Assembly (NCBI GenBank): GCA_011046415.1
Contig: DSAP01000004.1
Location: forward strand, 1-34,574
DNA: 34,574 bases
Source: a bacterium
GTDB taxonomy: Bacteria > Zhuqueibacterota > QNDG01 > JABMRT01
Reading direction: 5' to 3'
The notes below the pieces were generated by a model. The model was not told the origin of the DNA and searched no databases. It saw only the letters and a list, made by a program, of their open reading frames with translations. A program made the position numbers and the translations under genes. This document shows, in pieces, positions 1 through 9,576 of the stretch (its first letter is position 1; every line of letters begins with the position of its first letter).

Positions 1-60
1 CGGATGAACTCCGCCCCTTCCGAATTCAAAGAATCGAACCTATTCTTCCGTTCTTCAATA

Positions 61-121
61 TTCCGTGTCCTCCGTGGTTTTTCTTTGTCTCCATTTTTCG
101 TGTATTCCGTGTTCTCCGTGG
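61..121. repeat. Pair of short intergenic repeats (17 nt, one mismatch)
   Basis: Two 17-nt units at 61-77 and 105-121 differ at one base (core ccgtgt-ctccgtgg) and lie 44 bp apart in the non-coding stretch downstream of the aldehyde dehydrogenase gene. Similar 'ccacggagaacacgg' strings are, from memory, common low-complexity intergenic elements in many uncultured bacterial genomes. The function is unknown. The rest of 1-159 holds no gene I can support. Confidence 0.6.
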
Positions 122-159
122 CAGATCTTTTCATCCTCGCGGGACGCCCGTTTTCCGGA

Positions 160-1791
160 TCATTCCTCCGCCATATGGGAATACCCGTAATCCGCCGACG
201 GATTGAAATTTTCCTTGATCGTACGCGGCGAGACCCAGCGCTGCAGGTTCAGCATGCTCCCCGCCTTGTCATTGGTTCCGGAAGCCCGGGACCCCCCGAA
301 GGGCTGCTGGCCCACCACCGCGCCGGTCGGCTTGTCGTTGATGTAAAAATTCCCGGCCGCGTCCTGAAGGATCCGTGTGGCCTGATCGATCGCCCTGCGG
401 TCCGTGGCGAAGACGGCGCCCGTGAGTGCATAGGGCGAGGTCTGGTCGCAGAGATGCAGGGTCTCCACATAATCCGAATCCGGATAGACATACACGGTGA
501 GGACCGGGCCGAAAATCTCCTCTTCCATCAGCCGGAATTTCGGATTGGTGGTCCGGATGATGGTCGGTTCGATGAAGTATCCCGTGGTATCGTCCGAACC
601 GCCGCCTGTGATGAACTCCGCCTCGGAGGAGTTGCGGGCATATTCGATGTATCCGGTGATCGTATCGAAGGCCTGCCGGTCGATCACGGCGGCCATGAAA
701 TTCCGGAAATCTTCCGGATCGCCCATCCGGATCCCCGAGACCGTTTCCTGAAGCCGTTTTTTCAGGTCCGGCCACATCGATGCGGGGATGTACGCCCGCG
801 ACGCCGCCGAGCATTTCTGCCCCTGATATTCGAACGCCCCGCGGATCAGGCCCGCGGACAGGATGTCGATATCCGTCGAGACATGGGCGAATATGAAATC
901 CTTGCCGCCCGTCTCGCCCACGATCCGGGGCCAGGTCTTGTATTTTCGCACGCCCTGTCCGGTGGTTTGCCACATCCGGCGGAACGTGGCCGTCGAGCCC
1001 GTGAAATGGATCCCGGAAAGATCCGGGGAATTCAGCACGGGGTCTCCGACCGTCGGTCCCGATCCGGGGACGAGGTTGATCACGCCGTCCGGCAATCCGG
1101 CCGCCCGGAGCAGCCGCATGATATAATAGGCGATGAAGACGGTGGAAGAGGCGGGTTTCCAGACCACGACATTGCCCATGATGGCGGGCGCGGTGGGCAG
1201 ATTCCCGGCGATGGAGGCGAAATTGAACGGCGTGACCGCGAAGACGAATCCCTCAAGCGGACGCTGTTCCACATAGTTCCAGCACCCCTCGCTCGACCGC
1301 GGCTGCTGCTGGTAGATCTTCTGCATGTAAAACGGATTGATGCGCAGGAAATCGATCAGTTCGCAGGCCGAATCGATTTCCGCCTGAAATACCGTTTTGC
1401 TGGCGTTGAGCATGTTGGCCGCATTGAGGACCGGCCGCCAGGATTTCGAGAGCAGCTCAGCCGCCTTGATGAAAATGGACGCCCGGGCCTCGAGCGGCAT
1501 CGACACCCAGTCCGGTCGCGCCCTGAGCGCCGCGTCGATGGCCTTTCGGACCTCCTTTTCGCCGGCCTTGTGATAACGGCCCAGCCTGTGGCCGTGTTCG
1601 TGCGGGCAGACGCAGTCTGCCAGATTTCCGGTCCGGATCTCCTCCCCTCCGATCAGGACAGGAATCTCGACTTCGCGGGCTTTCATTTCCGCCAGTTCCC
1701 CCTTGAGCGCCAGCTTTTCGGGACTCCCGGGTTCATATCCCAGTACCGGCTCGTTTTGGGGAAGAGGGATGTTGAAAAGTACGTTCGGCAT
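160..1791 (-). CDS. pruA: L-glutamate gamma-semialdehyde (1-pyrroline-5-carboxylate) dehydrogenase
   Basis: Cytosolic NAD-dependent aldehyde dehydrogenase that oxidises glutamate-gamma-semialdehyde, in equilibrium with pyrroline-5-carboxylate, to glutamate; this is the second step of proline breakdown. The 543-residue protein has the ALDH fold throughout: a VTPFNF segment near 186-191, a FTGS motif at 263-266, the general base in VGETGGKDF (Glu293) and the catalytic cysteine in GQKCSAASR (Cys327). Length and sequence fit the single-domain eukaryotic/Bacteroidetes-type P5C dehydrogenase, not the bifunctional PutA of Proteobacteria. The start at 1791 is chosen because a perfect AGGAGG (1797-1802) lies 5 nt upstream of that ATG; the open frame continues upstream without a better site. 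No proline dehydrogenase gene is adjacent. Confidence 0.95.
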   Translation of the reverse strand: MPNVLFNIPLPQNEPVLGYEPGSPEKLALKGELAEMKAREVEIPVLIGGEEIRTGNLADCVCPHEHGHRLGRYHKAGEKEVRKAIDAALRARPDWVSMPLEARASIFIKAAELLSKSWRPVLNAANMLNASKTVFQAEIDSACELIDFLRINPFYMQKIYQQQPRSSEGCWNYVEQRPLEGFVFAVTPFNFASIAGNLPTAPAIMGNVVVWKPASSTVFIAYYIMRLLRAAGLPDGVINLVPGSGPTVGDPVLNSPDLSGIHFTGSTATFRRMWQTTGQGVRKYKTWPRIVGETGGKDFIFAHVSTDIDILSAGLIRGAFEYQGQKCSAASRAYIPASMWPDLKKRLQETVSGIRMGDPEDFRNFMAAVIDRQAFDTITGYIEYARNSSEAEFITGGGSDDTTGYFIEPTIIRTTNPKFRLMEEEIFGPVLTVYVYPDSDYVETLHLCDQTSPYALTGAVFATDRRAIDQATRILQDAAGNFYINDKPTGAVVGQQPFGGSRASGTNDKAGSMLNLQRWVSPRTIKENFNPSADYGYSHMAEE

Positions 1792-1911
1792 CGCATCCTC
1801 CTGATTCGATACAATGATGCTCGGTGATACCACGTTAAAATGGGATGTTCGCTCAGATACTATTTTCGCGCACCATCCGCTTCCTTTTGCTCCGACGGCA
1901 TTCGGGATCCA

Positions 1912-3612
1912 TCAATCCGTCACATCATCCTCAGGGACAGCACGGTAGATGATCTTTCCTCCCAGTATCGTATACGCCACCCCGGCTCTCAGGAGTTCCT
2001 GCGGCGGGATGCGGAGCAGATTCCGGTCGAACACGACGATATCCGCCAGCTTTCCGGGTTCCAGGGATCCTTTCATGGGGTCCGTGAATTCCGCATACGC
2101 GGAACCCAGCGTATAGGCCCGGATCGCCTCCCCGATGCCGATCCGCTGCTCCGGGAACCAGCCCTGGGCCGGGTAACCCGACGTGTCACGGCGGGTCACG
2201 GCCGTATAGATTCCGATCAGGGGATCGAGAGGCGCCGCGGGCCAGTCCGTGCCGAAGGCCAGCACGGTTCCGGATTCCGCAAGTTCGTTCCAGGCATAGG
2301 CGGTCCGGCTGCGCCGTGTCCCCAGCCGGTGTTCGGCCCACAGCAAATCGGTCAGGCAATGGCTCGGCTGCATCGACGCCGTCACACCCAGCCTCGCGAA
2401 CCGGGGAATGTCTTCGGGATCGAGCACCTGGGCGTGTTCGATGCGATGCCGGCTGTCCCGGCGTCCGTTGAGTTCGCGGGCCAGTTCGAAGGCGTCCAGC
2501 GCCATGCGGTTCGCCCGGTCTCCGATGGCGTGGAGGCCGACCTGAAATCCTTCCCGGTCGGCCTTAAGCACGAGCAGGTTCAGGGCGTTCTGTGTCATCC
2601 GTTGCAGTCCGAAGGTCTCGGGCGCATCGGCGTACGAACGAAACAGGGCGGCCGTGCGTGATCCGAGGCTGCCGTCGATGTATCCCTTGAGTAATCCGGC
2701 CCGGATCATCGTCCCCCGGTATTTGGAACGGGTGCGTTTGGCTGTGGAAAGATCCGCCTCGAGCGGCATCCACATGGATACGTGGCAGGTCAGCCGATCC
2801 GTTTCGAGGAGTGAGGCGAGGATTTCACAGGCGAGGGAATCGCAGGGCCCCTGTATGCTCGTGATGCCCAGCCGCCTGAATCTGTCGAGCAGGTTCAGTA
2901 TTTCGGCTGTGGCCGCGGCCTTGGAGGGAGGCGGTAAATACTGGATAACGAGGTCCATCGCCTTTTCCTCGAGAATGCCGTTCGGTTCTCCGGTGCGTGG
3001 ATCCCGGACGATCCGACCTCCCGGCGGGTCCGGGGTGTGCCGGTCGATCCCCGCGATGTCGAGCGCCTTGCCGTTCGCCACCGCCACGTGACCGCAGACA
3101 CGCCGCAGGAAAACCGGCGCCTCGGACACGAACCGGTCGATGTCGGATCGCGTGGGCCGTTCGTTCCCGGGATACAAAGTCTGGTCCCATCCGCGGCCGA
3201 CCGTCCAGCCGCCCGGATTGTCTTTCCGGATTTCTTCATACCGGCGCATCACGGCACGCTGAATATCCCGGATCGAATGGACGCCCGACAGATCGAGCTC
3301 ATGGCCGTCCATCACGCCCCTGGGAAGATGAATGTGCGCATCGTTGAATCCGGGGCACGCGAAGCGTCCTTCGAGGTCGAGCACCGCGGTCTTCGGCCCG
3401 ACAAAACGGGCCATTTCCTGATCCGTCCCGATCGCCAGGATGCGGTCTCCCTTGATGGCAATGGACTCGACTACCCGGTTTTCAGGATCCACCGTATAGA
3501 TGAATCCGTTTCTCAGAATCAGCGTCGCAACCGGAACCGGCTTTTTGCAGGCCTGCGCGAACAATCCGATCATCAGGAAAGACAACACGAAACAGAAACG
3601 GCGACGCATCAT
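1912..3612 (-). CDS. YtcJ-like metal-dependent amidohydrolase, probable lipoprotein
   Basis: Amidohydrolase family 3 protein (566 aa) of the YtcJ/N-substituted formamide deformylase type; its substrate cannot be told from sequence. The metal-binding HxH is in the segment around His93 and His95 (GFNDAHIHL). Further on are the typical HAIGDRAN block, the RIEHAQ block and the late metal-ligand Asp in FGTDWPAAP. The N-terminus is a signal sequence of about 20 residues ending in an imperfect lipobox (FAQAC, Cys22), so the protein is probably lipid-anchored and faces the periplasm. AAGGA precedes the ATG at 3612; a second ATG follows directly at 3609. It starts 42 bp after the ABC permease stop and may share its transcript. 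Confidence 0.85.
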   Translation of the reverse strand: MMRRRFCFVLSFLMIGLFAQACKKPVPVATLILRNGFIYTVDPENRVVESIAIKGDRILAIGTDQEMARFVGPKTAVLDLEGRFACPGFNDAHIHLPRGVMDGHELDLSGVHSIRDIQRAVMRRYEEIRKDNPGGWTVGRGWDQTLYPGNERPTRSDIDRFVSEAPVFLRRVCGHVAVANGKALDIAGIDRHTPDPPGGRIVRDPRTGEPNGILEEKAMDLVIQYLPPPSKAAATAEILNLLDRFRRLGITSIQGPCDSLACEILASLLETDRLTCHVSMWMPLEADLSTAKRTRSKYRGTMIRAGLLKGYIDGSLGSRTAALFRSYADAPETFGLQRMTQNALNLLVLKADREGFQVGLHAIGDRANRMALDAFELARELNGRRDSRHRIEHAQVLDPEDIPRFARLGVTASMQPSHCLTDLLWAEHRLGTRRSRTAYAWNELAESGTVLAFGTDWPAAPLDPLIGIYTAVTRRDTSGYPAQGWFPEQRIGIGEAIRAYTLGSAYAEFTDPMKGSLEPGKLADIVVFDRNLLRIPPQELLRAGVAYTILGGKIIYRAVPEDDVTD

Positions 3613-3654
3613 GGATCAATCCTTTTCATGAATAATACAGGCTGCGAAACCCTC

Positions 3655-5262
3655 TCACCCGGTCTCCCGCTCCGGTCGGATGCGCCGCATCCGGGGATAA
3701 AGGATCCATTCCAACACAATCCAGAGTCCGGCCATGGAGGCGAGTGCGATCACGTATCCTTCCGCATCGTGATAGGCGAACGCCTGGAGCCGCACCAGCA
3801 GCACGAAGACGGGCAGCGTCAACAAGGGCGCCAGCATGCGGCCCAGGCGATCCCCCGGTATCCGCTCCCTCGAAAACGGCGGATCCCGGACCCAGAATGA
3901 ACCGACGGAGAAGGCAAGCGCTCCGCCGGCGCCGAGAAACAGGATGTGTTTCAGCGCGTGCGCGAGGGGCATCCGGGTCGCAAACACGGCGAAGAGGACG
4001 AAAAGGAACGGCAGGATCAGCCTGATGAAGACGGCGAGCTTGACGCCCTGGAACAACTTCCCCGGGGAAGCCAGCGGGGCGACCGCATAAATCCACCCGG
4101 CCTCCCAGTCTCTCGCATAGGTGAGATTCCGGATCAGAGACTGACAGACGAAAAAAAACAGGAAGAGGAAAAGCATGCCGGATTGCCTGAATCCCAATGC
4201 GGCCCCCGGCGCGAAGGGGTCGGAGAATCCCCCGTCCTGCATCGCGATGAACAAAAAAGCCAGCGGAATACCGAAGAGCGGATAGGCGCCCATTTTGACG
4301 AACCGGTCCCGGCGGAGCATCCGGCACGTCAGGGCGTACCCCGCCCGGCGTTCGGGATCGGCCATCCAGCGGTGCGAATGGACGCGCTCGGATTTCTTTT
4401 CCCGGAGGGAGGGGGCGGGGATCTTCTCCGTCTGCGGCCGGATTAAATCCAGATACCCGGATGAAATCCGGCGGAATCCGGCCGCCGGGAGCAGAATCGA
4501 TCCGGAGAGGGCGGCCGCGCCGAGGATGAGGAAAACCGGACCGCCCTCGCCGCGGAGCACCTGGAGCAATCCGGCAAACCAAGCCGGCGGAAGCCCGTAA
4601 ACCCACGGAGCCGGTTCTCCGGAAAGAAGATCCGGATCGATGCGGGGAATCCATTGAAACGCGACGATGAGGACAAACGTCAGCCCGATCTGGAAAAACG
4701 CAATCCCGTCCCTGAGGCGTTCGGTGTCGAGGATGCGCATGAGCGTGGCGTAAATCGCCGCCATGCATGCGCCGGTCATGATTCCCGAAAGGAGCGCGAC
4801 CGGCAGGTAAAGAAGCGGATAAATCCAGGTCGCGCCCGGCAGGGCCAGCCCCGCCAGGGCGGGGAAGAGGCTGAGCGCGAGAGACACGCACCCGATATAA
4901 AACAGCAGGTTCGCCATTTTAGCGGCAAAATAGGTTCGCGAACGGACGGGCCGGAAGACGAGGAGATCCTTCTCTTCGGGGTCGACGAGCGTCTGCGACA
5001 ATTCCAGGATGACGGCCGAGGCGGCCATGAACATGGCGTACGCGAAGGTGAGCAGCGCGTACAGGAAGGGAGAGGCGTTCCGGACGATCGAACCGGCCAG
5101 CGAAAGACCCAGGAAGGCGTAAATGACGAGATTCAGCATGACGGGCGGCAGACGCCGCTTGCTTCCGGTCGTCCCCCGGCGCAGGTCGAGGGTGAGAAAC
5201 AGCCTGAACAGCGTCCGGAACTGGATCGGGTCGACGCCGAAAATTTCCGCTTTTCTTTTCAT
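3655..5262 (-). CDS. ABC-2-type exporter permease
   Basis: Large (535 aa) integral membrane permease, partner of the ATPase encoded just upstream. Hydrophobic segments occur in two groups: about residues 45-90, 110-165 and 180-215 in the first half, then, after a long charged cytoplasmic loop (about 290-330), another set to the C-terminus, giving roughly 12 helices. A short amphipathic N-terminus with several Arg/Lys precedes the first helix. The start codon overlaps the ATPase stop by 4 nt (ATGA), indicating translational coupling. The transported substrate is unknown; no accessory periplasmic or outer membrane component lies next to it. Confidence 0.8.
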   Translation of the reverse strand: MKRKAEIFGVDPIQFRTLFRLFLTLDLRRGTTGSKRRLPPVMLNLVIYAFLGLSLAGSIVRNASPFLYALLTFAYAMFMAASAVILELSQTLVDPEEKDLLVFRPVRSRTYFAAKMANLLFYIGCVSLALSLFPALAGLALPGATWIYPLLYLPVALLSGIMTGACMAAIYATLMRILDTERLRDGIAFFQIGLTFVLIVAFQWIPRIDPDLLSGEPAPWVYGLPPAWFAGLLQVLRGEGGPVFLILGAAALSGSILLPAAGFRRISSGYLDLIRPQTEKIPAPSLREKKSERVHSHRWMADPERRAGYALTCRMLRRDRFVKMGAYPLFGIPLAFLFIAMQDGGFSDPFAPGAALGFRQSGMLFLFLFFFVCQSLIRNLTYARDWEAGWIYAVAPLASPGKLFQGVKLAVFIRLILPFLFVLFAVFATRMPLAHALKHILFLGAGGALAFSVGSFWVRDPPFSRERIPGDRLGRMLAPLLTLPVFVLLVRLQAFAYHDAEGYVIALASMAGLWIVLEWILYPRMRRIRPERETG

Positions 5263-6032
5263 GGTCCTTTCTTGGAATAGGATCTTGAAAACGCCGCGGC
5301 GAGTTCTGAGGCGTCCGTCTCGCGCGTCAACCGGCTGAACACCCCCTCGAGCGAGGGCTGCCGGGTCATTTCCTTGAGTTCCGTGACGGATCCGTCCGCC
5401 GTGATCCGTCCGCGATGGATGATGATCACCCGGTCGCAGAGATGCTCGACCACTTCGAGGATGTGGCTCGTATAGAAAATGGTCTTGCCCTGACGGGCCA
5501 GGTTGCGGAGCAGTTCCTTGAGGAGCAGGACGGCGTTGGCGTCCAGTCCGCTCAGGGGTTCATCGAGGAACAGGACGTCCGGCTGGTGGATCAGGGCCGC
5601 GGCGATGACCGTTTTCTGTTTCATCCCTCTGGAGAAGCCGGTCATGGGCCGGTCGGCGTCGGATTCGAGTCCGAAAAATTGGAGGAACTCCCCGATGCGG
5701 GATTGGATCACGTCTTCGGAGAGATGATAGAGCCTGCCGACGAAGGAAAGATATTCGCGCGGCGTCAGGCTCTGAAAGACCGCGCCGGATTCGGGTACCA
5801 GGCCGATGCGTTTCTTGACTTCCAGTGAATCGGCCAGGAGGTCCCGTCCCGCGATGCGGGCCGTGCCGGCGTCGGGACGGATCATCCCCGTGAGCATCTT
5901 CACCGTGGTGGTCTTGCCCGCCCCGTTCGGCCCCAGATAGCCGCAGATCTGCCCGCCGGGGATGGAGAAGCTCACGTCGTCCACCGCCCTGACGGATCCG
6001 AATTGTTTGACGAGTCCCGAAACTTCGATCAC
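5259..6032 (-). CDS. ABC transporter ATP-binding protein
   Basis: Cytoplasmic ATPase subunit (257 aa) that powers the permease encoded downstream. Visible motifs: Walker A GPNGAGKT (34-41), ABC signature FSRGMKQK (133-140; a variant of LSGGQ common in drug/antibiotic ABC-2 exporters), Walker B VLFLDEP (153-159), D-loop SGLD (161-164) and H-loop His190. After about 220 the C-terminal tail carries the SLEGVF segment typical of ABC-2 exporter ATPases. The gene begins after a repeat-rich intergenic region and is the first gene of a probable three-gene unit with the permease and the amidohydrolase. Confidence 0.92.
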   Translation of the reverse strand: MIEVSGLVKQFGSVRAVDDVSFSIPGGQICGYLGPNGAGKTTTVKMLTGMIRPDAGTARIAGRDLLADSLEVKKRIGLVPESGAVFQSLTPREYLSFVGRLYHLSEDVIQSRIGEFLQFFGLESDADRPMTGFSRGMKQKTVIAAALIHQPDVLFLDEPLSGLDANAVLLLKELLRNLARQGKTIFYTSHILEVVEHLCDRVIIIHRGRITADGSVTELKEMTRQPSLEGVFSRLTRETDASELAAAFSRSYSKKGP

Positions 6033-6037
6033 TGATT

Positions 6038-6310
6038 CATCCTACATTGAAAAATACTCTGTCGATCTGGGTGGTACGCGGTACCGGGTGAGGGGCACGC
6101 GGCACACAAGATCCCCGCCAGAAAATCGCGGGGATGACAAGACTTTTCACCAGAAAGACAACGAGGCACGAAAATAATAATTATGTCTTTGTGGTTTTAC
6201 ATCTTTTACGAGCGCGATCAGCGATTTTCGTTTTTGTAATTGCCAACAGCCGACTGCTGACTGCCAACTATCCCTCTTAATCCGAAACACGAAACCCAAA
6301 ACGCGAAACC
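6038..6310. repeat. Mosaic of short intergenic repeats
   Basis: The 282-bp gap between gatB and the ABC ATPase gene holds no reading frame I believe. It is a patchwork of low-complexity strings. On the minus strand these are: three GTTTCG-type units (about 6281-6310), a GTTGGCAGTCAGCAGTCGGC run with repeated CAGTC/GGCTGTTGGCA units (about 6243-6268), a CACAAAGACA...TCGTTGTCTTTC block (about 6145-6200), a GTCATCCCCGC hairpin (6111-6135), and a GTGCC/GGTACCGCGTACC block (about 6070-6105). Such strings recur between genes in many uncultured bacterial genomes. It also presumably contains the promoter for the ABC genes, which I could not pick out. Confidence 0.55.
6111..6135. other. Perfect 8-bp hairpin in repeat mosaic
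   Basis: ATCCCCGC and GCGGGGAT pair perfectly around a 9-nt loop. It lies downstream of gatB on the minus strand but has no T-run after it, so it is not a classic intrinsic terminator. It may be a palindromic intergenic repeat unit or a transcript 3'-end stabiliser. Confidence 0.45.
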
Positions 6311-6314
6311 CGCT

Positions 6315-7763
6315 TTACTTCATCCCCTCCAGCTTCCTCTTCATCGTCTCCGTCGCAATGGCGGGATTCGCCTTTCCCTTCGAGACCTGCATGACCCGGC
6401 CCATGAGGAAGCCGAAGACCTGATGTTTTCCGTCCAGATATTTTTGGACTTCCGGGGAATTTTCGGCGATCACCCGGTCGACGAGCGATTCCAGCGCGCC
6501 GGCGTCGGAGACCTGGGACAGCCCGAGTTTTTCCACGGCGGCCCGGGGGGAGATGCCGGATCCGAGCATCTCCTCGAAGACCTTCTTGCCGGACGACGTG
6601 GAAATCTCGCCCGCATCGATCAGGCGGATGACTTCGGCCAGCGCTTCGGGAGGGACGGAAAAGTCCCGGATGTCCGCCTTCCGCTCGTTCAGGAACCGGA
6701 GCACCTCGCCCATCACCCAGTTGGCCGCCTTCTTGGGATCCGGCACGAGCGGCAGGAGGGCGTCCGTGTAATCCGACACCCCCCGGTCCTCGTTCAGGAC
6801 CCGAATGTCGTAATCCGGCAGGTCGTATGCGGAACGCCAGCGTCCGGCGCGCGCGTCCGGCAGTTCGGGCAGCGACGCCGCGATCTCCGCCTGCCATGCG
6901 GCGTCCACGACGAGGGGAGGCAGGTCGGGATCCGGGAAATACCGGTAATCGTGCGCCTCTTCCTTGGAGCGCATGGGCCGCGCCTCGTCCGCGGCCTCGT
7001 CCCAGAGCAACGTTTGCTGGACGACCTTCCCGCCGGATTCGAGGATGCGCGTCTGGCGGGCGATCTCGAAGGCCAGCGCCTTCTCGACCCCGCGAAAGGT
7101 GTTCATGTTCTTCAGCTCGGTCTTGACGCCCAGCCCCTCCGTACCGGCCGGACGCAGTGAGATGTTCGCGTCGCAGCGGAGGCTGCCCTCTTCCATGTTG
7201 CCGTCGCACACGCCCAGCCAGCGCACCATCTGGCGCAGCTTCGTCAGGTATTCATAGGCTTCTTGGGGGGAATGCATGTCCGGTTCGCTCACGATCTCGA
7301 TCAGGGGCGTGCCGCAGCGGTTGACATCGACCAGGCTTTCGTTTTCGCCGACATACACCTCGTCATGCACGGACTTGCCCGCGTCTTCTTCGAGGTGGAT
7401 GCGGTGAATCCGGATCTTCCGCACGCCGCCGTTCCCGTCCGGAATCCCGACCCAGCCGTCCTCGCAGAGCGGCTCTTCGTACTGGGAGATCTGATAGCCC
7501 TTCGGCAGATCGGGATAGAAGTAATTCTTGCGCGCGAAGATGGATTTTTCCTTGATACGGCAGTGGACGGCGAGCCCCATCCGGACGGCGAATTCCACGG
7601 CCTTTTTATTCAGGACGGGGAGCGTGCCGGGCAGCCCGAGGCACACGGGACAGACCTGCGAGTTCGGCTCCGCGCCGAACCGCGTGCCGCATCCGCAGAA
7701 TATCTTGGACACCGTCGCGAGCTGCGCGTGGACTTCGAGTCCGATGACGGGTTCGAAAGGCAT
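6315..7763 (-). CDS. gatB: Aspartyl/glutamyl-tRNA(Asn/Gln) amidotransferase subunit B
   Basis: Subunit B of the GatCAB complex, which converts Glu-tRNA(Gln) and/or Asp-tRNA(Asn) to the amidated forms in the cytoplasm. The 482-residue protein opens with the family hallmark [11 protein letters not shown] and has the CxCG...CPVCLG zinc-type cysteines near 25-45. The [17 protein letters not shown] segment is near 85-100. The [11 protein letters not shown] block follows, and the C-terminal YqeY-like tail ends with [15 protein letters not shown]. The ATG at 7763 is preferred over the open frame to 7775, which would need a TTG. The gene stands alone: gatA and gatC are not in this window. The ATPase/DUF4276 cassette ends only 8 bp upstream of it. 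Confidence 0.96.
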   Translation of the reverse strand: MPFEPVIGLEVHAQLATVSKIFCGCGTRFGAEPNSQVCPVCLGLPGTLPVLNKKAVEFAVRMGLAVHCRIKEKSIFARKNYFYPDLPKGYQISQYEEPLCEDGWVGIPDGNGGVRKIRIHRIHLEEDAGKSVHDEVYVGENESLVDVNRCGTPLIEIVSEPDMHSPQEAYEYLTKLRQMVRWLGVCDGNMEEGSLRCDANISLRPAGTEGLGVKTELKNMNTFRGVEKALAFEIARQTRILESGGKVVQQTLLWDEAADEARPMRSKEEAHDYRYFPDPDLPPLVVDAAWQAEIAASLPELPDARAGRWRSAYDLPDYDIRVLNEDRGVSDYTDALLPLVPDPKKAANWVMGEVLRFLNERKADIRDFSVPPEALAEVIRLIDAGEISTSSGKKVFEEMLGSGISPRAAVEKLGLSQVSDAGALESLVDRVIAENSPEVQKYLDGKHQVFGFLMGRVMQVSKGKANPAIATETMKRKLEGMK

Positions 7764-7771
7764 GCTTGATC

Positions 7772-8377
7772 TCAATTTTGAATGATTTCCGTAAGAATAG
7801 CGCTCATTTCACGATAGCATTTATCAAAAGAACCGGACGAACGCGCCGCGTCCAAATCGAAAAGCTGAGTAAAGGCAGACTGATCGGTGGTTGGGGTATA
7901 GGGCCCATTCGCCCCCATGCAGTCAGAAAGCCAACCTTTTGCATCTCGAATCCTTTCAGGATTCTGTGGAGCTGTACTGTCTGTGGCGATGCCACGCTTA
8001 CCTCTTAATGATTCAATACTCGCAAGAAACCACGCCTCGTACTCGCGTTTGGCCAAGATCACGGAGATTCTCCGGTCCGGTCGTGCGGTGCGAGCACGTG
8101 AAAGAAGAGTGGGACCTATGGTGGCGGGGCACCCATCATCGCAATCGATGAGTATAATAATCGCACCGTCAGATCCCGTCTTACGAGCTCCCAGTTCGAC
8201 TGCTCGTTCATGTTCGCCCTCCTGAATGAGTTTATTAGCGGGGATCCACATAGGTTGAGGTATACCGGGGTATTCTGTGATCCTCAGCGTATCACAGATT
8301 CGTCGGATGAGTATCGGCACTGCTTCGACTTCTCCATGCCCTTCTACTATGCAAAAAATATTCCCCATCCCTGTCAT
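7772..8377 (-). CDS. DUF4276-like Toprim-fold protein, partner of the AAA ATPase
   Basis: A 201-residue protein with the three acidic motifs expected of DUF4276 (Toprim-like) proteins: VEGHGE (Glu12, Glu16), the hydrophobic strand leading to IDCDD (Asp78, Asp80, Asp81), and [11 protein letters not shown] (Glu112, Glu114). Toprim folds bind a divalent metal and are found in OLD-family and defence-associated nucleases, so a nuclease role is inferred. The ATG overlaps the ATPase stop by 4 nt (ATGA), so the two proteins are translationally coupled and very likely work together. GC content is below that of the flanking gatB and ddl genes. From memory this resembles two-gene ATPase/Toprim defence pairs such as AbiL or PARIS, but the exact family is not established here. 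Confidence 0.75.
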   Translation of the reverse strand: MTGMGNIFCIVEGHGEVEAVPILIRRICDTLRITEYPGIPQPMWIPANKLIQEGEHERAVELGARKTGSDGAIIILIDCDDGCPATIGPTLLSRARTARPDRRISVILAKREYEAWFLASIESLRGKRGIATDSTAPQNPERIRDAKGWLSDCMGANGPYTPTTDQSAFTQLFDLDAARSSGSFDKCYREMSAILTEIIQN

Positions 8378-9564
8378 TCCATAAAAAGATGAGATTGAAT
8401 GTGGGATCCTTGTTGATTTGCGGGTTCCAATTGGTTCGTTCGCAACAATTCTCCCGCCGTGTACAATCCGTCATGAATTGCAGAGCGACTGGCCTCATCG
8501 ATCGGAGAAATGGCCGTCACACCCTCATCGCCGGATACAGCCAAAATCGAATCCGCCGTGATCTGCTTGTCATCCAGGAGATCCGGGCTGTGGCTGGTCA
8601 CCAACACCTGGGTATGTCGGGATGCAAAAAATAACGCATCACGTAATACCCCTGCGGCACCCGGATGGAGAGCGCTTTCAGGTTCTTCGATTCCAATCAG
8701 GGGCGTGGGATTGTCATACATCGAAGAGCCCTGAAAAAGAGCGACGAGGATACCGAGCGTCCTAAGTGTACCGTCCGACATATTGACTGCAAGAAATCGC
8801 CACGGGTCTGCAGAGCCTTTCGTATTTTGGCGGAACTCGAGTGTTTCCTTGGACAGGACATTGCGCGAAGAGACTCCTTTGATACCGGGTACGACTTTTG
8901 AAAGAAATTCTTCAATTTTCATTGCGTCTGGCGCGTTTCTTTTTATTCTTTCCAAAACGCTGGCAAGGTTGCTGCCATCTCGTTTCAGCACCAGTCCGGG
9001 ATCCGGTGGCTGCTCATTCCGAATCACATCGGGATTGAGATTGTAGAAACCCATGCGGGACAGGGAATCATACAAAGGACGAAACTCGTCAAAACCCGAC
9101 AAATTAACCAAATACAGCCGATCATTTTTTGCTGCCGGCGGTTTCTCGATGCTTGAAGAACGAACTTGTCCTGATTCGACACGATAATGAAAAATATCCT
9201 CAAGAGCCGAGGCGGAACCAATCCGGCATTCCTCCAGCTGGACTTCAAATCCTCTTTTTTGAGAACCGACGCGGAATTCGTAGTAACCGCAATCTCCATT
9301 CAACAACGAAATATCGAGTCGAATACTGAAATGTGTGGGATGCCCGGGAGACCGCCGTCTTACCTCGTTAATCCCGCTTCTGTCCCGCAAAGCATGGTCT
9401 AACGAGGTGTTTAGCGCATCGCTGACCAGCCTCAGCGCATCCATAAAGTTGCTTTTCCCTGCGCCATTCTTACCGATAAGGAAGCATAATGGAGGCAAAG
9501 CGACGTCACATTCGGCAATACTTTTGTAATTCTTGAGAGCCACTTTCTTGATAAAGCTCTTCAT
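8374..9564 (-). CDS. OLD/RecF-like AAA ATPase of a two-gene cassette
   Basis: A 396-residue ATPase of the ABC/SMC-like AAA_21 group. Motifs seen: Walker A GKNGAGKS (31-38) directly after the LKNYKSI strand typical of OLD/RecF N-termini, a signature-like NMSDGTLR (261-268), Walker B PLIGIEEPE (288-296) followed by SALHP, and the H-loop VTSHSPDLLD with His325. There is no fused Toprim domain; that role is supplied by the overlapping downstream DUF4276 gene. AGAAAGG lies 5 nt before the ATG. The gene sits between ddl and gatB with lower GC than either, which suggests acquisition by transfer. A defence function is inferred from family and pairing, not shown. Confidence 0.8.
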   Translation of the reverse strand: MKSFIKKVALKNYKSIAECDVALPPLCFLIGKNGAGKSNFMDALRLVSDALNTSLDHALRDRSGINEVRRRSPGHPTHFSIRLDISLLNGDCGYYEFRVGSQKRGFEVQLEECRIGSASALEDIFHYRVESGQVRSSSIEKPPAAKNDRLYLVNLSGFDEFRPLYDSLSRMGFYNLNPDVIRNEQPPDPGLVLKRDGSNLASVLERIKRNAPDAMKIEEFLSKVVPGIKGVSSRNVLSKETLEFRQNTKGSADPWRFLAVNMSDGTLRTLGILVALFQGSSMYDNPTPLIGIEEPESALHPGAAGVLRDALFFASRHTQVLVTSHSPDLLDDKQITADSILAVSGDEGVTAISPIDEASRSAIHDGLYTAGELLRTNQLEPANQQGSHIQSHLFME

Positions 9565-9576
9565 CGTGGTGCCTTT

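Noticed and set aside
4-1827. Long plus-strand open frame across the pruA gene
   Set aside because: Its product is Arg/Gly/Pro-rich without any motif and mirrors a well-supported ALDH gene in a GC-rich region; it is a codon-bias shadow. The same holds for other long plus-strand frames, such as that at 12503-13951.
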